The notes beneath the pieces were generated by a model that saw only the letters and a list, made by a program, of their open reading frames with translations, was not told the DNA's origin and made no database searches. Positions 27,102-36,789 of a stretch of DNA of 64,000 bases are shown in pieces. Source of the stretch: Bacillota bacterium (lineage in GTDB: Bacteria > Bacillota > Clostridia > Acetivibrionales > DSM-2933); NCBI GenBank assembly GCA_023430975.1, contig JAEYYB010000129.1, positions 1 to 64,000 of the forward strand, written 5' to 3'. Made by a program: the position numbers and the translations under genes. Position 1 is the first letter of the stretch; the number at the start of each line of letters is the position of its first letter.

Positions 27102-28973
27102 ATGTGCGGAATATGCGGAATGTTTGATATGAGGAATGACCACAGGGCAAATATCGGGACAGTATCAGGAATGACTGAAAAAATACTTCATCGCGGCCCT
27201 GATGGAGTGGACTACTATATTAAAGATAATATAGCATTGGGATTTTCAAGGCTCAGTATTATCGACTTGGAAAGCGGAATGCAACCCCTATCCAATGAAG
27301 ACGGGTCCATTGTTCTTGTTTGCAATGGTGAAATCTTTAACTATCTGGAACTGAGGAGGGAACTGATAGCAAAAGGCCATAGGTTTAAGACCAACACTGA
27401 TGTAGAGGTGATAGTTCATCTTTATGAGGACAGCGGCCCGGATTTTATTGAAAGGCTTAATGGACAGTTTGCATTTGCGATTTTTGATTCAAAGAAAAAT
27501 ATGCTGCTTTGTGCAAGAGATCATGTGGGGATAGCCCCTTTTTTTTATACAGTGGTTGAGGGCGTTTTTGTATTTGCCTCGGAGATTAAAGCACTTTTGG
27601 AGTATCCAGGTGTAAGCAGGGAGGTTGACCTTGTTGCATTGGATCAGATATTGACATTTCCGGGAGTCATTAGCCCAAGAACACTGTTTAAAAATATAAA
27701 CAGTCTGGAAAATGGGAATTATCTTACCGTCAATAGCGATGGATTCATTAAAATTAAGGAATATTGGGACTTGATTTACCCTGAAGCAGGGGAAATCATT
27801 GAGCGTATGGATGAAAGTGATTATATCGAAAAACTGGACGAGCTTATTGAAAAAGCAGTAAAATACAGGCTTCAAGCTGATGTGCCAGTAGGTTTTTATA
27901 TTAGCGGCGGACTTGATTCTTCTATCATTGCCTCTAAAATTAGACAGGTAAGTCCAGGGCTAAAGAGACACTCCTTTTCCATTGATTTTGCATCAAAAGA
28001 TATATCTGAAGTGAGATTCCAAAGAATGATGGCTGATTATGTGGAATCCATACACCATGAAAAACTTTTTCACTTTGAAGATATCAGTACACGACTTAGA
28101 AAGGTAGTCTATCACTCGGAAAGTGCACTCAAAGAGACCTATAATACAGCTTCCCTATCCTTATCCGAGCTGGTAAAAGAGCAGGGGATAAAGGTCGTGC
28201 TGACAGGGGAAGGTGCAGATGAGTTGTTTGCAGGATATGTTGGGTACCGATTTGACAAGCTGAGACAAATGCAGCCTGGGCAAGTAACCCAAACTTCAGC
28301 CTTGGAAAGCCGGATCAGAGGAGAAGTATGGGGTGATGAAACTTTTTTCTATGAAAAGGATTATAAGGCTTATGAAAGTACAAAACAAAAGCTTTATTCC
28401 AAGGGGATAAATGATATCTATGAGAGTGTTAACTGCTTAAACTATCCGGTCATAAAAAAGCAGCGGATTGATAACCGGGATATACTTCATAAACGATCAT
28501 ACATAGACTTTAAACTGCGTCTGCCGGAGCATCTGCTAGCCGATCACGGCGATAGGATGTCCTTTGCAAATTCGGTAGAGGCAAGATACCCGTTTCTTGA
28601 CAAAGATCTTATCGACTTTTCAAGGATTGTTCCCCAAGATCTTAAGCTGAAAGATTTCAATGAAAAATATATATTGAAGAAACTTGCTGAAAACTCTGTG
28701 CCCAATGAAATTATCAAAAGGCCGAAATTTACTTTTGTGGCTCCGGGAAGCTCGGACCTGTTAAAGCAGAATACAGAGTATATCCAAGATATCCTTTCCT
28801 TTGACCGGATTCAAAGGCAGGGATATTTTAATGCAGATATGGTAGAAAGCTTAAAGAAACAGTATAAAACGGAAGGGTTCAAATTAAACCTTCCGTACGA
28901 CAGCGACATGCTCATTATTGTGATGACCTTCGGGATTTTTTTGGAGGAATTCAATTTACCCGGGTTGAGATAA
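27102..28973 (+). CDS. asnB: Glutamine-hydrolysing asparagine synthetase
   Basis: 623 residues. N-terminal class II glutaminase with Cys2 as nucleophile (MCGICGMFD, HRGPDG, CNGEIFNY), C-terminal synthetase with PVGFYISGGLDSS pyrophosphate loop, LTGEGADELFAGY and ARYPFLD. Typical length for AsnB. It sits inside the operon, so it most simply feeds L-Asn to the first NRPS module. AsnB homologues also amidate carboxyl groups of natural products, so amide formation on the product is an alternative. Confidence 0.88.
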   Translation: MCGICGMFDMRNDHRANIGTVSGMTEKILHRGPDGVDYYIKDNIALGFSRLSIIDLESGMQPLSNEDGSIVLVCNGEIFNYLELRRELIAKGHRFKTNTDVEVIVHLYEDSGPDFIERLNGQFAFAIFDSKKNMLLCARDHVGIAPFFYTVVEGVFVFASEIKALLEYPGVSREVDLVALDQILTFPGVISPRTLFKNINSLENGNYLTVNSDGFIKIKEYWDLIYPEAGEIIERMDESDYIEKLDELIEKAVKYRLQADVPVGFYISGGLDSSIIASKIRQVSPGLKRHSFSIDFASKDISEVRFQRMMADYVESIHHEKLFHFEDISTRLRKVVYHSESALKETYNTASLSLSELVKEQGIKVVLTGEGADELFAGYVGYRFDKLRQMQPGQVTQTSALESRIRGEVWGDETFFYEKDYKAYESTKQKLYSKGINDIYESVNCLNYPVIKKQRIDNRDILHKRSYIDFKLRLPEHLLADHGDRMSFANSVEARYPFLDKDLIDFSRIVPQDLKLKDFNEKYILKKLAENSVPNEIIKRPKFTFVAPGSSDLLKQNTEYIQDILSFDRIQRQGYFNADMVESLKKQYKTEGFKLNLPYDSDMLIIVMTFGIFLEEFNLPGLR

Positions 28974-29022
28974 GGAATGCATAAACTATGAACTAAAATT
29001 AAATGAAGGAGTGTGGTACATA

Positions 29023-32000
29023 TTGAATAATACAATTCAAAGCAGATTAAACGAAGCATTTGACAAATATGCTGGAAAGACCGCTCTTGAGTATGGAGAC
29101 AAAAGAGTGACATATGGTGCTCTGAATAGAAAATCAAAGCAGATTGCCAACTACATTATAGGAAAGGGAATGGAAAAGGGTACATTGATCGGAGTATTGG
29201 CCGAGAACAGAACTGAGCTTATTTCAATCATTATAGGAATTCTTAGAGCAGGTTGTGTCTTTGTACCCCTTGATCCTTCATATCCTGTGGATAGGTTAAG
29301 CTCAATGATTACTTCTACAGGAGTAAAGCTGATATTTACCGACGGATGTGCACCAGATGAGCTTTGGATTCAACTGAAGGATGAGAAACAAAACACTGAG
29401 GTATCTTTAGTGGATGAGGAATTCTATAACACCGATGACACATTATTGTCCAGTATACCGGAGGCTGCTGTAAGTCCTGATGATATGATCTATATTTATT
29501 TTACATCAGGAACAAGTGGAAAGCCAAAGGCCATAGCAGGGCAGAACAAAAGCCTTATGCACTTTATAAATTGGGAAATCAACACCTTCGATATTGATCA
29601 GAATTCACGAATTAGTCAGTTTACCTCCTGTTGCCATGACCCGTTTTTAAGAGATATTTTTGTACCCTTATGTTCAGGGGGTACCATTTGTATTCCCCCG
29701 GACAAGGAGACAATACTCATTACTGGCAAGCTGGTCAATTGGATAGAAAAATCTGAGATTACATTGATTCATTGTACTCCAGGTCTTTTCAGGATATTTG
29801 GTTCAAGCATTCTAACTGCGAATAACTTCAAATGCTTAAAATACATACTGCTTGCCGGTGAAAAGATTGTTCCCAACAGTCTTGCACTCTGGTATTCGGT
29901 TTTTGGAGATAGGATTCAGTTGGTGAACATGTATGGACCTACAGAGACTACCCTGGCTAAAGTGTTCTATTTAATAAAGCCTTCAGATGTAAAAAACAAA
30001 AGTATCCCCATAGGTAAGCCGATTGATGGTGCTAAAGTAATTATACTCGATCAGGAAATGAATATCCTAAGCCATGGTGAAGTGGGTGAAATCTATATAC
30101 GTACTCCTTATAGGACACTGGGATATTATAACGATCCTGAGCAGACAAGCTTAAGGTTTATTCCAAATCCCTTTAGTAAAAACACTGAAGATCTAATTTA
30201 CAAAACCGGAGATTTAGGCAGGCTGCTTTCGGATGGAAATATAGAATTTTTAGGTAGGGCAGACCGGCAGGTAAAAATCAGAGGGTTCAGGGTTGAACTG
30301 GGTGAAATTGAGAATAGACTATTGGAATTACCCCAAGTTCAAGAATGTGTAGTTGATTTCAGGGATTATAAAAGCTCTTCAATCCTGCCGGATGAGATTG
30401 TATACTGCACGAAGTGCGGACTTCCGTCTACATATCCCGATACCGCCTTTGACTTGAACGGTGTTTGCAATACATGCCGTGCGTATGAGAATTACAAGGA
30501 TAAGTCTGAAATGTATTTTAAGAAACTGGAGGAGCTTTTGCCGAAATTTGAAAAGGCCAAAACCGGTAACAACAGCGAGTATGACTGCTTGCTGCTATAC
30601 AGCGGCGGAAAGGACAGCACTTATGTTTTATACAAGCTCGTTGAAATGGGACTTAGGGTACTGGCATATACATTTGACAATGGGTTTATTTCGGAAGTTG
30701 CATTGGAAAATACACGAAAGATAGTAAAGGAATTAGGCGTAGATCATATAGTTGATCGCTATCAGCATATGAACCGAATTTTCACAGAAGGTTTGAAAGA
30801 TGAAAGCAGTGTGTGCAACGGATGCTTTAAAGTCCTTAGGGCACGCAGCACCAAAATGGCATATGAGAAAGGCATCCCGTTAATTGTTACCGGTTTTTCA
30901 AGAGGTCAAATTTACGAACTTCGTCTATCAGAACTATTTAAACATAATATTTTTGATCTAAATGACGTAGAACATAAGATTTTTGAACAAAGAATGATGT
31001 ATTTCGGCAAGAAGGATTATGTATCGGATGTTATGGGTTCCGAGATTATTATAGATAGAGAAATGCTCAAAACGGTGGAACTTATTGACTTTTACAGGTA
31101 TTCGGATATTACAAAGGAGGAGATCCTTCAATTTTTGAAAAACAAAAGTACTCATTGGCACAATCCGAAGGATACTGGATATTGTTCCAGCAATTGCAGG
31201 ATTAATGATGTAGGTATATATATACAGCGAAAGGAACGTGGTTTTGACAATTATACCTATCCTACCAGTTGGGAGGTCAGAACTGGGCATATTTGGCTGG
31301 AGCAAGCCAATAAAGAACTTAAAGGAGAAGTGGATGCTGTAAAGGTAAAGGATATTCTGAAAGAATTGGGGTATGATGAGCAATTAAAAAACAAAGGATC
31401 TCAGGAGGAATGTCTTGCGGCATACTTTACAGCCGATAGAGACATTCCAGGTCCTGAACTTATGGCACATTTGGAAAAGAGACTTCCGGAATACATGGTT
31501 CCGTCATATTTCATAAAGTTGCCTAAAATTCCTTTGACAACAAATAAGAAAATAGACTATAAAGCACTTCCTGATCCCAGGAAAAGTACCAATAAAGAAT
31601 TCATACCTCCAAGGGATGATATTGAAAAGGAAGTGGCCGGAATATGGACTGAGATTTTGGGTGTTGAAAAGATAAATGTGAGTGATAATTTTCTCAAGAT
31701 CGGCGGTCATTCACTCAATCTCATGACGCTCATATCAAAGATCTACCAGAAATTTGGGGTAGAAATTCCGTTGGGGGAAATTTTCAACAGTGCTACACTT
31801 GAGGGAATAGCAAAATATATAAAGGAAAGCGTAAACATAACTTATGACTCCATTGTTCCTGTAACAAAAAGAGACTATTATCCTGTGTCGGATGCTCAAA
31901 AGGTTATTTTTACATTAAGCCAGATGAAAGGCAAAAAGAGTGTAGGGGTTACCTATAATATTCCTTCAGCAGTGGTTGTACAAGGTAAAGTGGATGCGGC

Positions 32001-33159
32001 TAGATTTGAAAAGGCACTTAATCAGCTAGCACAAAGGCATGAGGTCCTTAGAACGTCCTATGCTTTTGTTGATAATAATCCGGTACAGGTAATACAAGAG
32101 CATGTGGAAATAAAACTGGATATTCTGGAACGTGAAAATGGGAATATCGACGACATCGTTCAAGAACTTATAAAACCATTTGATTTAAGTAAGGCACCAT
32201 TGTTAAGGGTTTGTCTTATCAAACTAGATGAAGATAAACATGTGCTGTTTTATGATATTCACCATATCATTTCTGATGGTGTGTCGGTAAGCATATTGCT
32301 AAAGGATTTTCTTAGTCTGTATAGAGGCGAATATCTGCCGCCGCTTCGTATTCAGTATAAGGATTATCTTGAGTGGCTCAATGGAAGTCAAGGTACCGCC
32401 GATTTGCAAAGGATGGAAAAATACTGGGTAGACATTTATAAAGATGGGGCCCCTGAGCTTACCATGCCTTTAGACTATGAAAGACCTTGGATGCAAAGTT
32501 TCGAGGGAGATAACATTTTCTTTGAAGCAGAAAAAGACTTGACCTCCAAGCTGGAAAAAGTGGCTGAAGACACTGGGACGACGGTGTTTATGGTACTTCT
32601 TGCAGGACTTTATATAGTGCTTTCCAAATACTCCACTCAGGAAGATGTTGTGGTTGGGACACCTATCACGGGGAGACCCCATCCTGAATTGGAAAACTTG
32701 ATGGGTATGTTTGTCAACATTATTGCTTTGAGGAACCGCCCTGAAAGTAGTAAATCCATACGAAGCTTTTTGCAGGAAGTAAAGGATACTTCCCTAAAAG
32801 CTTATGAAAACCAGAATTACCCGTTCGGAAGACTTGTTAGCAAACTTGGGGTGCAAAAAGGGCTGGGGAGGAATCCTCTGTTTGATGTAATGCTTATATG
32901 GCAGAACGTAGAAAAACTGGTTATGGAAATTGACCAGCTTAAATTCACTCCCTACAATATATCAAAAAAGTCAGCAGAATTTGATATTACATTGGAGGCA
33001 GAAGAAAGAAAAGGGGCTATATTCTTCAGGTTGGAGTACTGTACAAAATTGTTCAGAAAAGAAACCGTACAAAAGTTTGCCAATAGCTATCTAAAAGTGT
33101 TGGACAAACTCGCGGGCAATCTTGATATTAAAATTGGGGATATTGCTCTTAATGATTAA
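29023..33159 (+). CDS. NRPS: A domain interrupted by PP-loop (WbpG-like) domain - T - C
   Basis: About 1378 residues. The A domain runs to the A8 region (VKIRGFRVELGEIE, ~415-430). It is then broken by a ~330-residue insert (~455-785) and resumes with its C-terminal subdomain (EYMVPSYFIKLPKIPLTTNKK). The insert has Cys462-x2-Cys465...Cys482-x2-Cys485, a PP-loop SGGKDS (Ser527), SVCNGCF, PLIVTGFSRGQ and CSSNC, matching the WbpG/PseA N-acetyl-sugar amidotransferase family, which converts an acyl-amide to an amidine. Carrier GGHS (Ser897) and condensation domain (HHIISDG from 1080) follow. Specificity residues read as DPRHLAMLAK, not assignable. The TTG at 29023 has an aaggag site; GTG 29011 overlaps that site. 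The insert may install an amidine or thioamide on the tethered residue. Confidence 0.88.
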   Translation: MNNTIQSRLNEAFDKYAGKTALEYGDKRVTYGALNRKSKQIANYIIGKGMEKGTLIGVLAENRTELISIIIGILRAGCVFVPLDPSYPVDRLSSMITSTGVKLIFTDGCAPDELWIQLKDEKQNTEVSLVDEEFYNTDDTLLSSIPEAAVSPDDMIYIYFTSGTSGKPKAIAGQNKSLMHFINWEINTFDIDQNSRISQFTSCCHDPFLRDIFVPLCSGGTICIPPDKETILITGKLVNWIEKSEITLIHCTPGLFRIFGSSILTANNFKCLKYILLAGEKIVPNSLALWYSVFGDRIQLVNMYGPTETTLAKVFYLIKPSDVKNKSIPIGKPIDGAKVIILDQEMNILSHGEVGEIYIRTPYRTLGYYNDPEQTSLRFIPNPFSKNTEDLIYKTGDLGRLLSDGNIEFLGRADRQVKIRGFRVELGEIENRLLELPQVQECVVDFRDYKSSSILPDEIVYCTKCGLPSTYPDTAFDLNGVCNTCRAYENYKDKSEMYFKKLEELLPKFEKAKTGNNSEYDCLLLYSGGKDSTYVLYKLVEMGLRVLAYTFDNGFISEVALENTRKIVKELGVDHIVDRYQHMNRIFTEGLKDESSVCNGCFKVLRARSTKMAYEKGIPLIVTGFSRGQIYELRLSELFKHNIFDLNDVEHKIFEQRMMYFGKKDYVSDVMGSEIIIDREMLKTVELIDFYRYSDITKEEILQFLKNKSTHWHNPKDTGYCSSNCRINDVGIYIQRKERGFDNYTYPTSWEVRTGHIWLEQANKELKGEVDAVKVKDILKELGYDEQLKNKGSQEECLAAYFTADRDIPGPELMAHLEKRLPEYMVPSYFIKLPKIPLTTNKKIDYKALPDPRKSTNKEFIPPRDDIEKEVAGIWTEILGVEKINVSDNFLKIGGHSLNLMTLISKIYQKFGVEIPLGEIFNSATLEGIAKYIKESVNITYDSIVPVTKRDYYPVSDAQKVIFTLSQMKGKKSVGVTYNIPSAVVVQGKVDAARFEKALNQLAQRHEVLRTSYAFVDNNPVQVIQEHVEIKLDILERENGNIDDIVQELIKPFDLSKAPLLRVCLIKLDEDKHVLFYDIHHIISDGVSVSILLKDFLSLYRGEYLPPLRIQYKDYLEWLNGSQGTADLQRMEKYWVDIYKDGAPELTMPLDYERPWMQSFEGDNIFFEAEKDLTSKLEKVAEDTGTTVFMVLLAGLYIVLSKYSTQEDVVVGTPITGRPHPELENLMGMFVNIIALRNRPESSKSIRSFLQEVKDTSLKAYENQNYPFGRLVSKLGVQKGLGRNPLFDVMLIWQNVEKLVMEIDQLKFTPYNISKKSAEFDITLEAEERKGAIFFRLEYCTKLFRKETVQKFANSYLKVLDKLAGNLDIKIGDIALND

Positions 33160-33211
33160 AAATTTCTTATATATGAAGCCTTTACTGAAAAAAGGCGAGG
33201 AGGTGATTAGG

Positions 33212-34180
33212 GTGATTTGTGAAAACATCCTTGAAAGGGTTGGAAATACACCGTTAACTAATATTATATCGGGGGATTTGGATATTGAACTGTATGCAAA
33301 GCTGGAATATTACAATCCAACAGGAAGTGTAAAAGATAGAGCTGCATCATATATTATAAAAAAACTTCTGGATTCTGGTGAGATAGATCAGGATACAACA
33401 CTGATCGAATCATCTTCAGGAAATTTTGGCATTGCCTTGTCTGCGTACTGTAAGCAATACGGGTTGAAGTTCTTATGTGTGATAGACCCACACATTAATC
33501 CTATTAATGAAGCTATCATCAGGAAACTGGGACACTCAGTTGTAAAGGTTGCAGAGCCGGATGCCAGCGGAGGTTATCTTTTGAATCGCATTAAGAAGGT
33601 AAATGAACTTCTAATGGATATCCCCAACTCTTATTGGGTAAACCAATATGGTAATCCTTATAATTCAGAAGCATACTATAACACATTGGGTGTGGAGATA
33701 TGCAATGGCTTTGAAAATATTGACTATATATTTATGGGAGTCAGCTCAGGGGGAACAATTACAGGAGTTTCACGAAAATTAAAAGAAAAATTTTCAAATA
33801 TCAAAGTAATAGCTGTGGACATTGTAGGATCGGTAATCTTTGGAGGCCCTGCACAAAAAAGATATATACCTGGAATTGGTTCAAGCATGGTGCCTGATAT
33901 TTTAAAACAGGCTAAAATTGATGATGTGGTTATGGTTGATGAGGTATCAACAATCAAAATGTGCCATGAGCTTTTGGAAAAACATTATATTTTTGCCGGT
34001 GGTTCATCCGGCTCTGTTTTTCATGCAGTAAAACAATATTTTCAAGGCAAGAGATTTAATACAAAACCCAGGGTTCTAACCATATTTGCCGACCGGGGAG
34101 ACAGGTATTCAAGTACAATTTATAATGAAGCCTGGTACAGCAACTTTACTCAAAAGGTTACAGCTGTAAAAGCGATTTAA
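33212..34180 (+). CDS. sbnA: SbnA-like synthase, first step to 2,3-diaminopropionate
   Basis: 322 residues of the cysteine-synthase PLP fold: PLP lysine in NPTGSVKDR, ESSSGNFGIAL, VSSGGTITG and AGGSSGS. The GNFG variant and direct pairing with an SbnB-type dehydrogenase identify it as a likely N-(2-amino-2-carboxyethyl)-L-glutamate synthase (O-phosphoserine plus glutamate). Staphyloferrin B and zwittermicin clusters hold the same pair. The open frame extends upstream, but GTG 33212 has the only proper site (gaggaggtga). A large hairpin lies between this gene and the next. Confidence 0.82.
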   Translation: MICENILERVGNTPLTNIISGDLDIELYAKLEYYNPTGSVKDRAASYIIKKLLDSGEIDQDTTLIESSSGNFGIALSAYCKQYGLKFLCVIDPHINPINEAIIRKLGHSVVKVAEPDASGGYLLNRIKKVNELLMDIPNSYWVNQYGNPYNSEAYYNTLGVEICNGFENIDYIFMGVSSGGTITGVSRKLKEKFSNIKVIAVDIVGSVIFGGPAQKRYIPGIGSSMVPDILKQAKIDDVVMVDEVSTIKMCHELLEKHYIFAGGSSGSVFHAVKQYFQGKRFNTKPRVLTIFADRGDRYSSTIYNEAWYSNFTQKVTAVKAI

Positions 34181-34238
34181 ACCTGATAACCTTGGCGGTT
34201 AAGTAATAAGATTGCTGTACTGCCACGGTTTTTAGGTT
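34180..34238 (+). promoter_or_regulatory. Intercistronic hairpin between sbnA and sbnB
   Basis: A 19-base arm starting at the last base of sbnA (34180-34198) pairs imperfectly (two mismatches, two G-U) with 34220-34238. No U-run follows directly. It could be a leaky terminator or an mRNA processing/stability element. Confidence 0.4.
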
Positions 34239-34265
34239 AAAAAATACTTTTTCAAGGAGAATCAA

Positions 34266-35237
34266 ATGATTTATCTTAATACAGTTGATATTCAAAAGAT
34301 AGGTATAGACTGGAATGAAACCATCAGTGTTATTGAAAAGGCTGTCAGGTGTCTTGAAAAAAGGGATTTTTCCCAGCCGGTCAAGCCTTACTTAAGATAT
34401 AGGGATTTAAGGAATAGAATAATTGCCATGCCGGCTTTTATCGGAGGAGAATTTAATCTCTCGGGAATCAAATGGATTGCAAGCTTTCCGGATAATATAA
34501 ATAAAAGTATTCCGAGAGCACACAGCGTAGTTATCCTTAATAATGCTGATACCGGAAAACCGGAGGCAATTGTAAATACTTCACTCTTAAGTATTATCCG
34601 CACCGCTTCAGTAAGTGGATTGGTTCTTAAATACTTTGATATGGCGAGAAACCTCAAAAATTTCAGTCTTGGGATTATTGGCTGGGGGCCTGTGGGAATG
34701 CACCATTTTAATATGTGCACCAGCCTTTTTGGAGATAGGATATCAACTATTTACCTATATGATATAAGACCTATTGAAAAAGATCACACTATTTTAGCAC
34801 CATACGAAGAAAAGGTTGTTTTTGCCTGCGATTGGAAGGAAGTCTATGAGCAGTCGGATGTTTTTATTACCTGCACTGTGTCTAAGGAAACTTATATAGA
34901 CAATGAACCGAAGAAGGGATCTCTTCAGATAAATGTTTCCCTCAGAGATTACAAGCCGGAGATTTATGAGTATGTAAAGGAATCAATCATTGTGGATGAT
35001 TGGGATGAGGTTTGCAGGGAGAATACCGATATTGAGGTCATGAGCAGGGAAAAAGGGCTAAAAAAAGAAGACACCAGTTCTATTATCGATGTAGTATGCC
35101 ATGAGTGCATGAAGGATTATGACAAGAGCTGTCCTATCATGTTTAACCCTATGGGAATGGCTGTTTTTGATATATCCATAGGATCATATTACATGAATAA
35201 AGCGTTAAACAGTAATATTGGCGTGGACCTTGAATAG
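34266..35237 (+). CDS. sbnB: SbnB-like dehydrogenase (ornithine cyclodeaminase fold), forms 2,3-diaminopropionate
   Basis: 323 residues of the ornithine cyclodeaminase/mu-crystallin family: PAFIGGEFNLSGIKWI, NTSLLSIIRTASVSGL, and the nucleotide-binding LGIIGWGPVGMHH. SbnB oxidatively splits the SbnA product to L-2,3-diaminopropionate and 2-oxoglutarate. Position directly after the SbnA-like gene makes this assignment strong. The diamine is probably a building block of the product, as in zwittermicin. Confidence 0.83.
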   Translation: MIYLNTVDIQKIGIDWNETISVIEKAVRCLEKRDFSQPVKPYLRYRDLRNRIIAMPAFIGGEFNLSGIKWIASFPDNINKSIPRAHSVVILNNADTGKPEAIVNTSLLSIIRTASVSGLVLKYFDMARNLKNFSLGIIGWGPVGMHHFNMCTSLFGDRISTIYLYDIRPIEKDHTILAPYEEKVVFACDWKEVYEQSDVFITCTVSKETYIDNEPKKGSLQINVSLRDYKPEIYEYVKESIIVDDWDEVCRENTDIEVMSREKGLKKEDTSSIIDVVCHECMKDYDKSCPIMFNPMGMAVFDISIGSYYMNKALNSNIGVDLE

Positions 35238-35277
35238 TCGGTCAAGCAGGTATAAGTGAAGGAGGAAATAAAAGTTT

Positions 35278-36789
35278 ATGGATAATTTGAAGATCATTGA
35301 AATGCTGGAAGAAAGCTTAAGAAAATACAGCTTAAGCATAGCTATAAAGTTTAAAGACCAGCAATACAGCTATCAGGAACTACATAGCGAAATAGATACA
35401 CTATCATCTTTAATTGATCAATTGCCTATCAAATTGGACTATCCGGTAGGGCTGTTTTTTAAAAACTGCCCGGAATTCATAATCAGCTATTACAGTCTTG
35501 TTAAGTCAGGGGTTATAGCCATGCTCGTGGACCACAGTTTGAAAGGAGATGAACTGCTTGCTATTATAAATGACTGCCACCTTGGAGGGTTTCTGATGCA
35601 TAAGGATGAGGCAGATACATTTGCACTGAAAGAGCAGTTTGATGTGGTTATAAATTATAAGAACTATGTGCTGGTGTACTCGGAAAGGCAGAATTATAAC
35701 AGGCCGATAGACAGAGAGAGGCTTGAGGGCATCATCTCATGCAGATTTTCTTCCGGAACTACAGGAGTCCCTAAATGCATGATGTACCAACAGGAAAATG
35801 TGATTGCTGCAGCAACCAACTGGCGGGGTACAGTAGGCTTGAATGCTGGGGATAAGGTGCTTTGTATAGCTAATTATACCCATGGTCTTGCGTTTAATAC
35901 AGCTATGCTTTCTCCACTATCTGTGGGGGCGGAAATTCATATGATGGACAGCCTGATGCCCCGACAGGTTGCAAAGTACATAGAAAAGGAAAAAATAACA
36001 GTATTTGTGGCCTTTCCAGTATTTTATCAGCTGATGTCGGAGGAAAGATTAAAAGAAAAGTACGATCTTACATCACTAAGAATGTGTGTTTCATCAGGGA
36101 CAGTACTTCACTCTGAAATAAAGCAAAAATTCAAGGAAAATATAGGTATATATATATCCGATTTGTACGGGATTGCGGAGACAGGGCTTTGCATTTTGAA
36201 TACTACTGAGAATATAGAAACAGTGGGGAAAGCCATCAATGGGGTAGAAGCAGCAATCATGGATGATGATGGGAATCGTATGCCATGCGGAGAACAAGGT
36301 CAGATAGCGATAAAAAGCGGTGCAATGTCAAGAGGCTACTACAACTTCCCTGGACTTTTGGAGGGGAGAGTAACCGAGGACGGATTTTATCTCTCAGGAG
36401 ACATTGCTGTGATGGATGAAAACGGCTTCGTATTTGTAAAGGGAAGGAAACAGGACTTTATTGATGTAGCAGGAAAAAAGGTTGACCCAAAAGAGATAGA
36501 GGAAGTGCTTCTTAAAAATGAGGTTATAGCGGATGTTGCTGTATTTGGTAAGAAAAGTGTAAAGACAAAGCTTGAGGTGCTTTGTGCCGCTATTGTATCG
36601 GATAAAAAGCTGACAAGAGCAGATATTATAGAGTATGTACAGCCAAGACTGGCATCCTATAAGATTCCACAGGAAATTGTTTTCATGGACAGCCTGCCAC
36701 GAAACAGCTCGGGCAAAGTTTTAAGGATTGAACTTATAAAAATGCTGGAAGAAGTAGATAGATTAAGCATATCTGAGGTGGGCCGATGA
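35278..36789 (+). CDS. Stand-alone AMP-forming ligase (acyl/aminoacyl-activating)
   Basis: 503 residues of the ANL superfamily: FSSGTTGVPKCMMY (P-loop), ISDLYGIAETG, DGFYLSGDIA, and catalytic Lys near the end in RNSSGKVLR. It more resembles acyl-CoA/benzoate ligases than NRPS A domains and has no carrier. Two discrete carrier proteins lie downstream (39411, 42764) and could be its partners. Substrate unknown: a carboxylic acid starter or, by analogy to ZmaJ in zwittermicin, serine for an aminomalonyl unit. Ends in a 4-bp ATGA overlap with the next gene. Confidence 0.78.
   Translation: MDNLKIIEMLEESLRKYSLSIAIKFKDQQYSYQELHSEIDTLSSLIDQLPIKLDYPVGLFFKNCPEFIISYYSLVKSGVIAMLVDHSLKGDELLAIINDCHLGGFLMHKDEADTFALKEQFDVVINYKNYVLVYSERQNYNRPIDRERLEGIISCRFSSGTTGVPKCMMYQQENVIAAATNWRGTVGLNAGDKVLCIANYTHGLAFNTAMLSPLSVGAEIHMMDSLMPRQVAKYIEKEKITVFVAFPVFYQLMSEERLKEKYDLTSLRMCVSSGTVLHSEIKQKFKENIGIYISDLYGIAETGLCILNTTENIETVGKAINGVEAAIMDDDGNRMPCGEQGQIAIKSGAMSRGYYNFPGLLEGRVTEDGFYLSGDIAVMDENGFVFVKGRKQDFIDVAGKKVDPKEIEEVLLKNEVIADVAVFGKKSVKTKLEVLCAAIVSDKKLTRADIIEYVQPRLASYKIPQEIVFMDSLPRNSSGKVLRIELIKMLEEVDRLSISEVGR

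Noticed and set aside
27527..27546. GGGG-ATAG-CCCC followed by T8 inside asnB, terminator-like
   Set aside because: The stem is only four pairs and the bases encode an expected GIxPxxY segment of AsnB.
29023..33159. Equating the PP-loop insert with the closthioamide pathway of Ruminiclostridium
   Set aside because: The insert resembles WbpG-type amidotransferases and is fused in an NRPS; I see no other closthioamide-type genes here.
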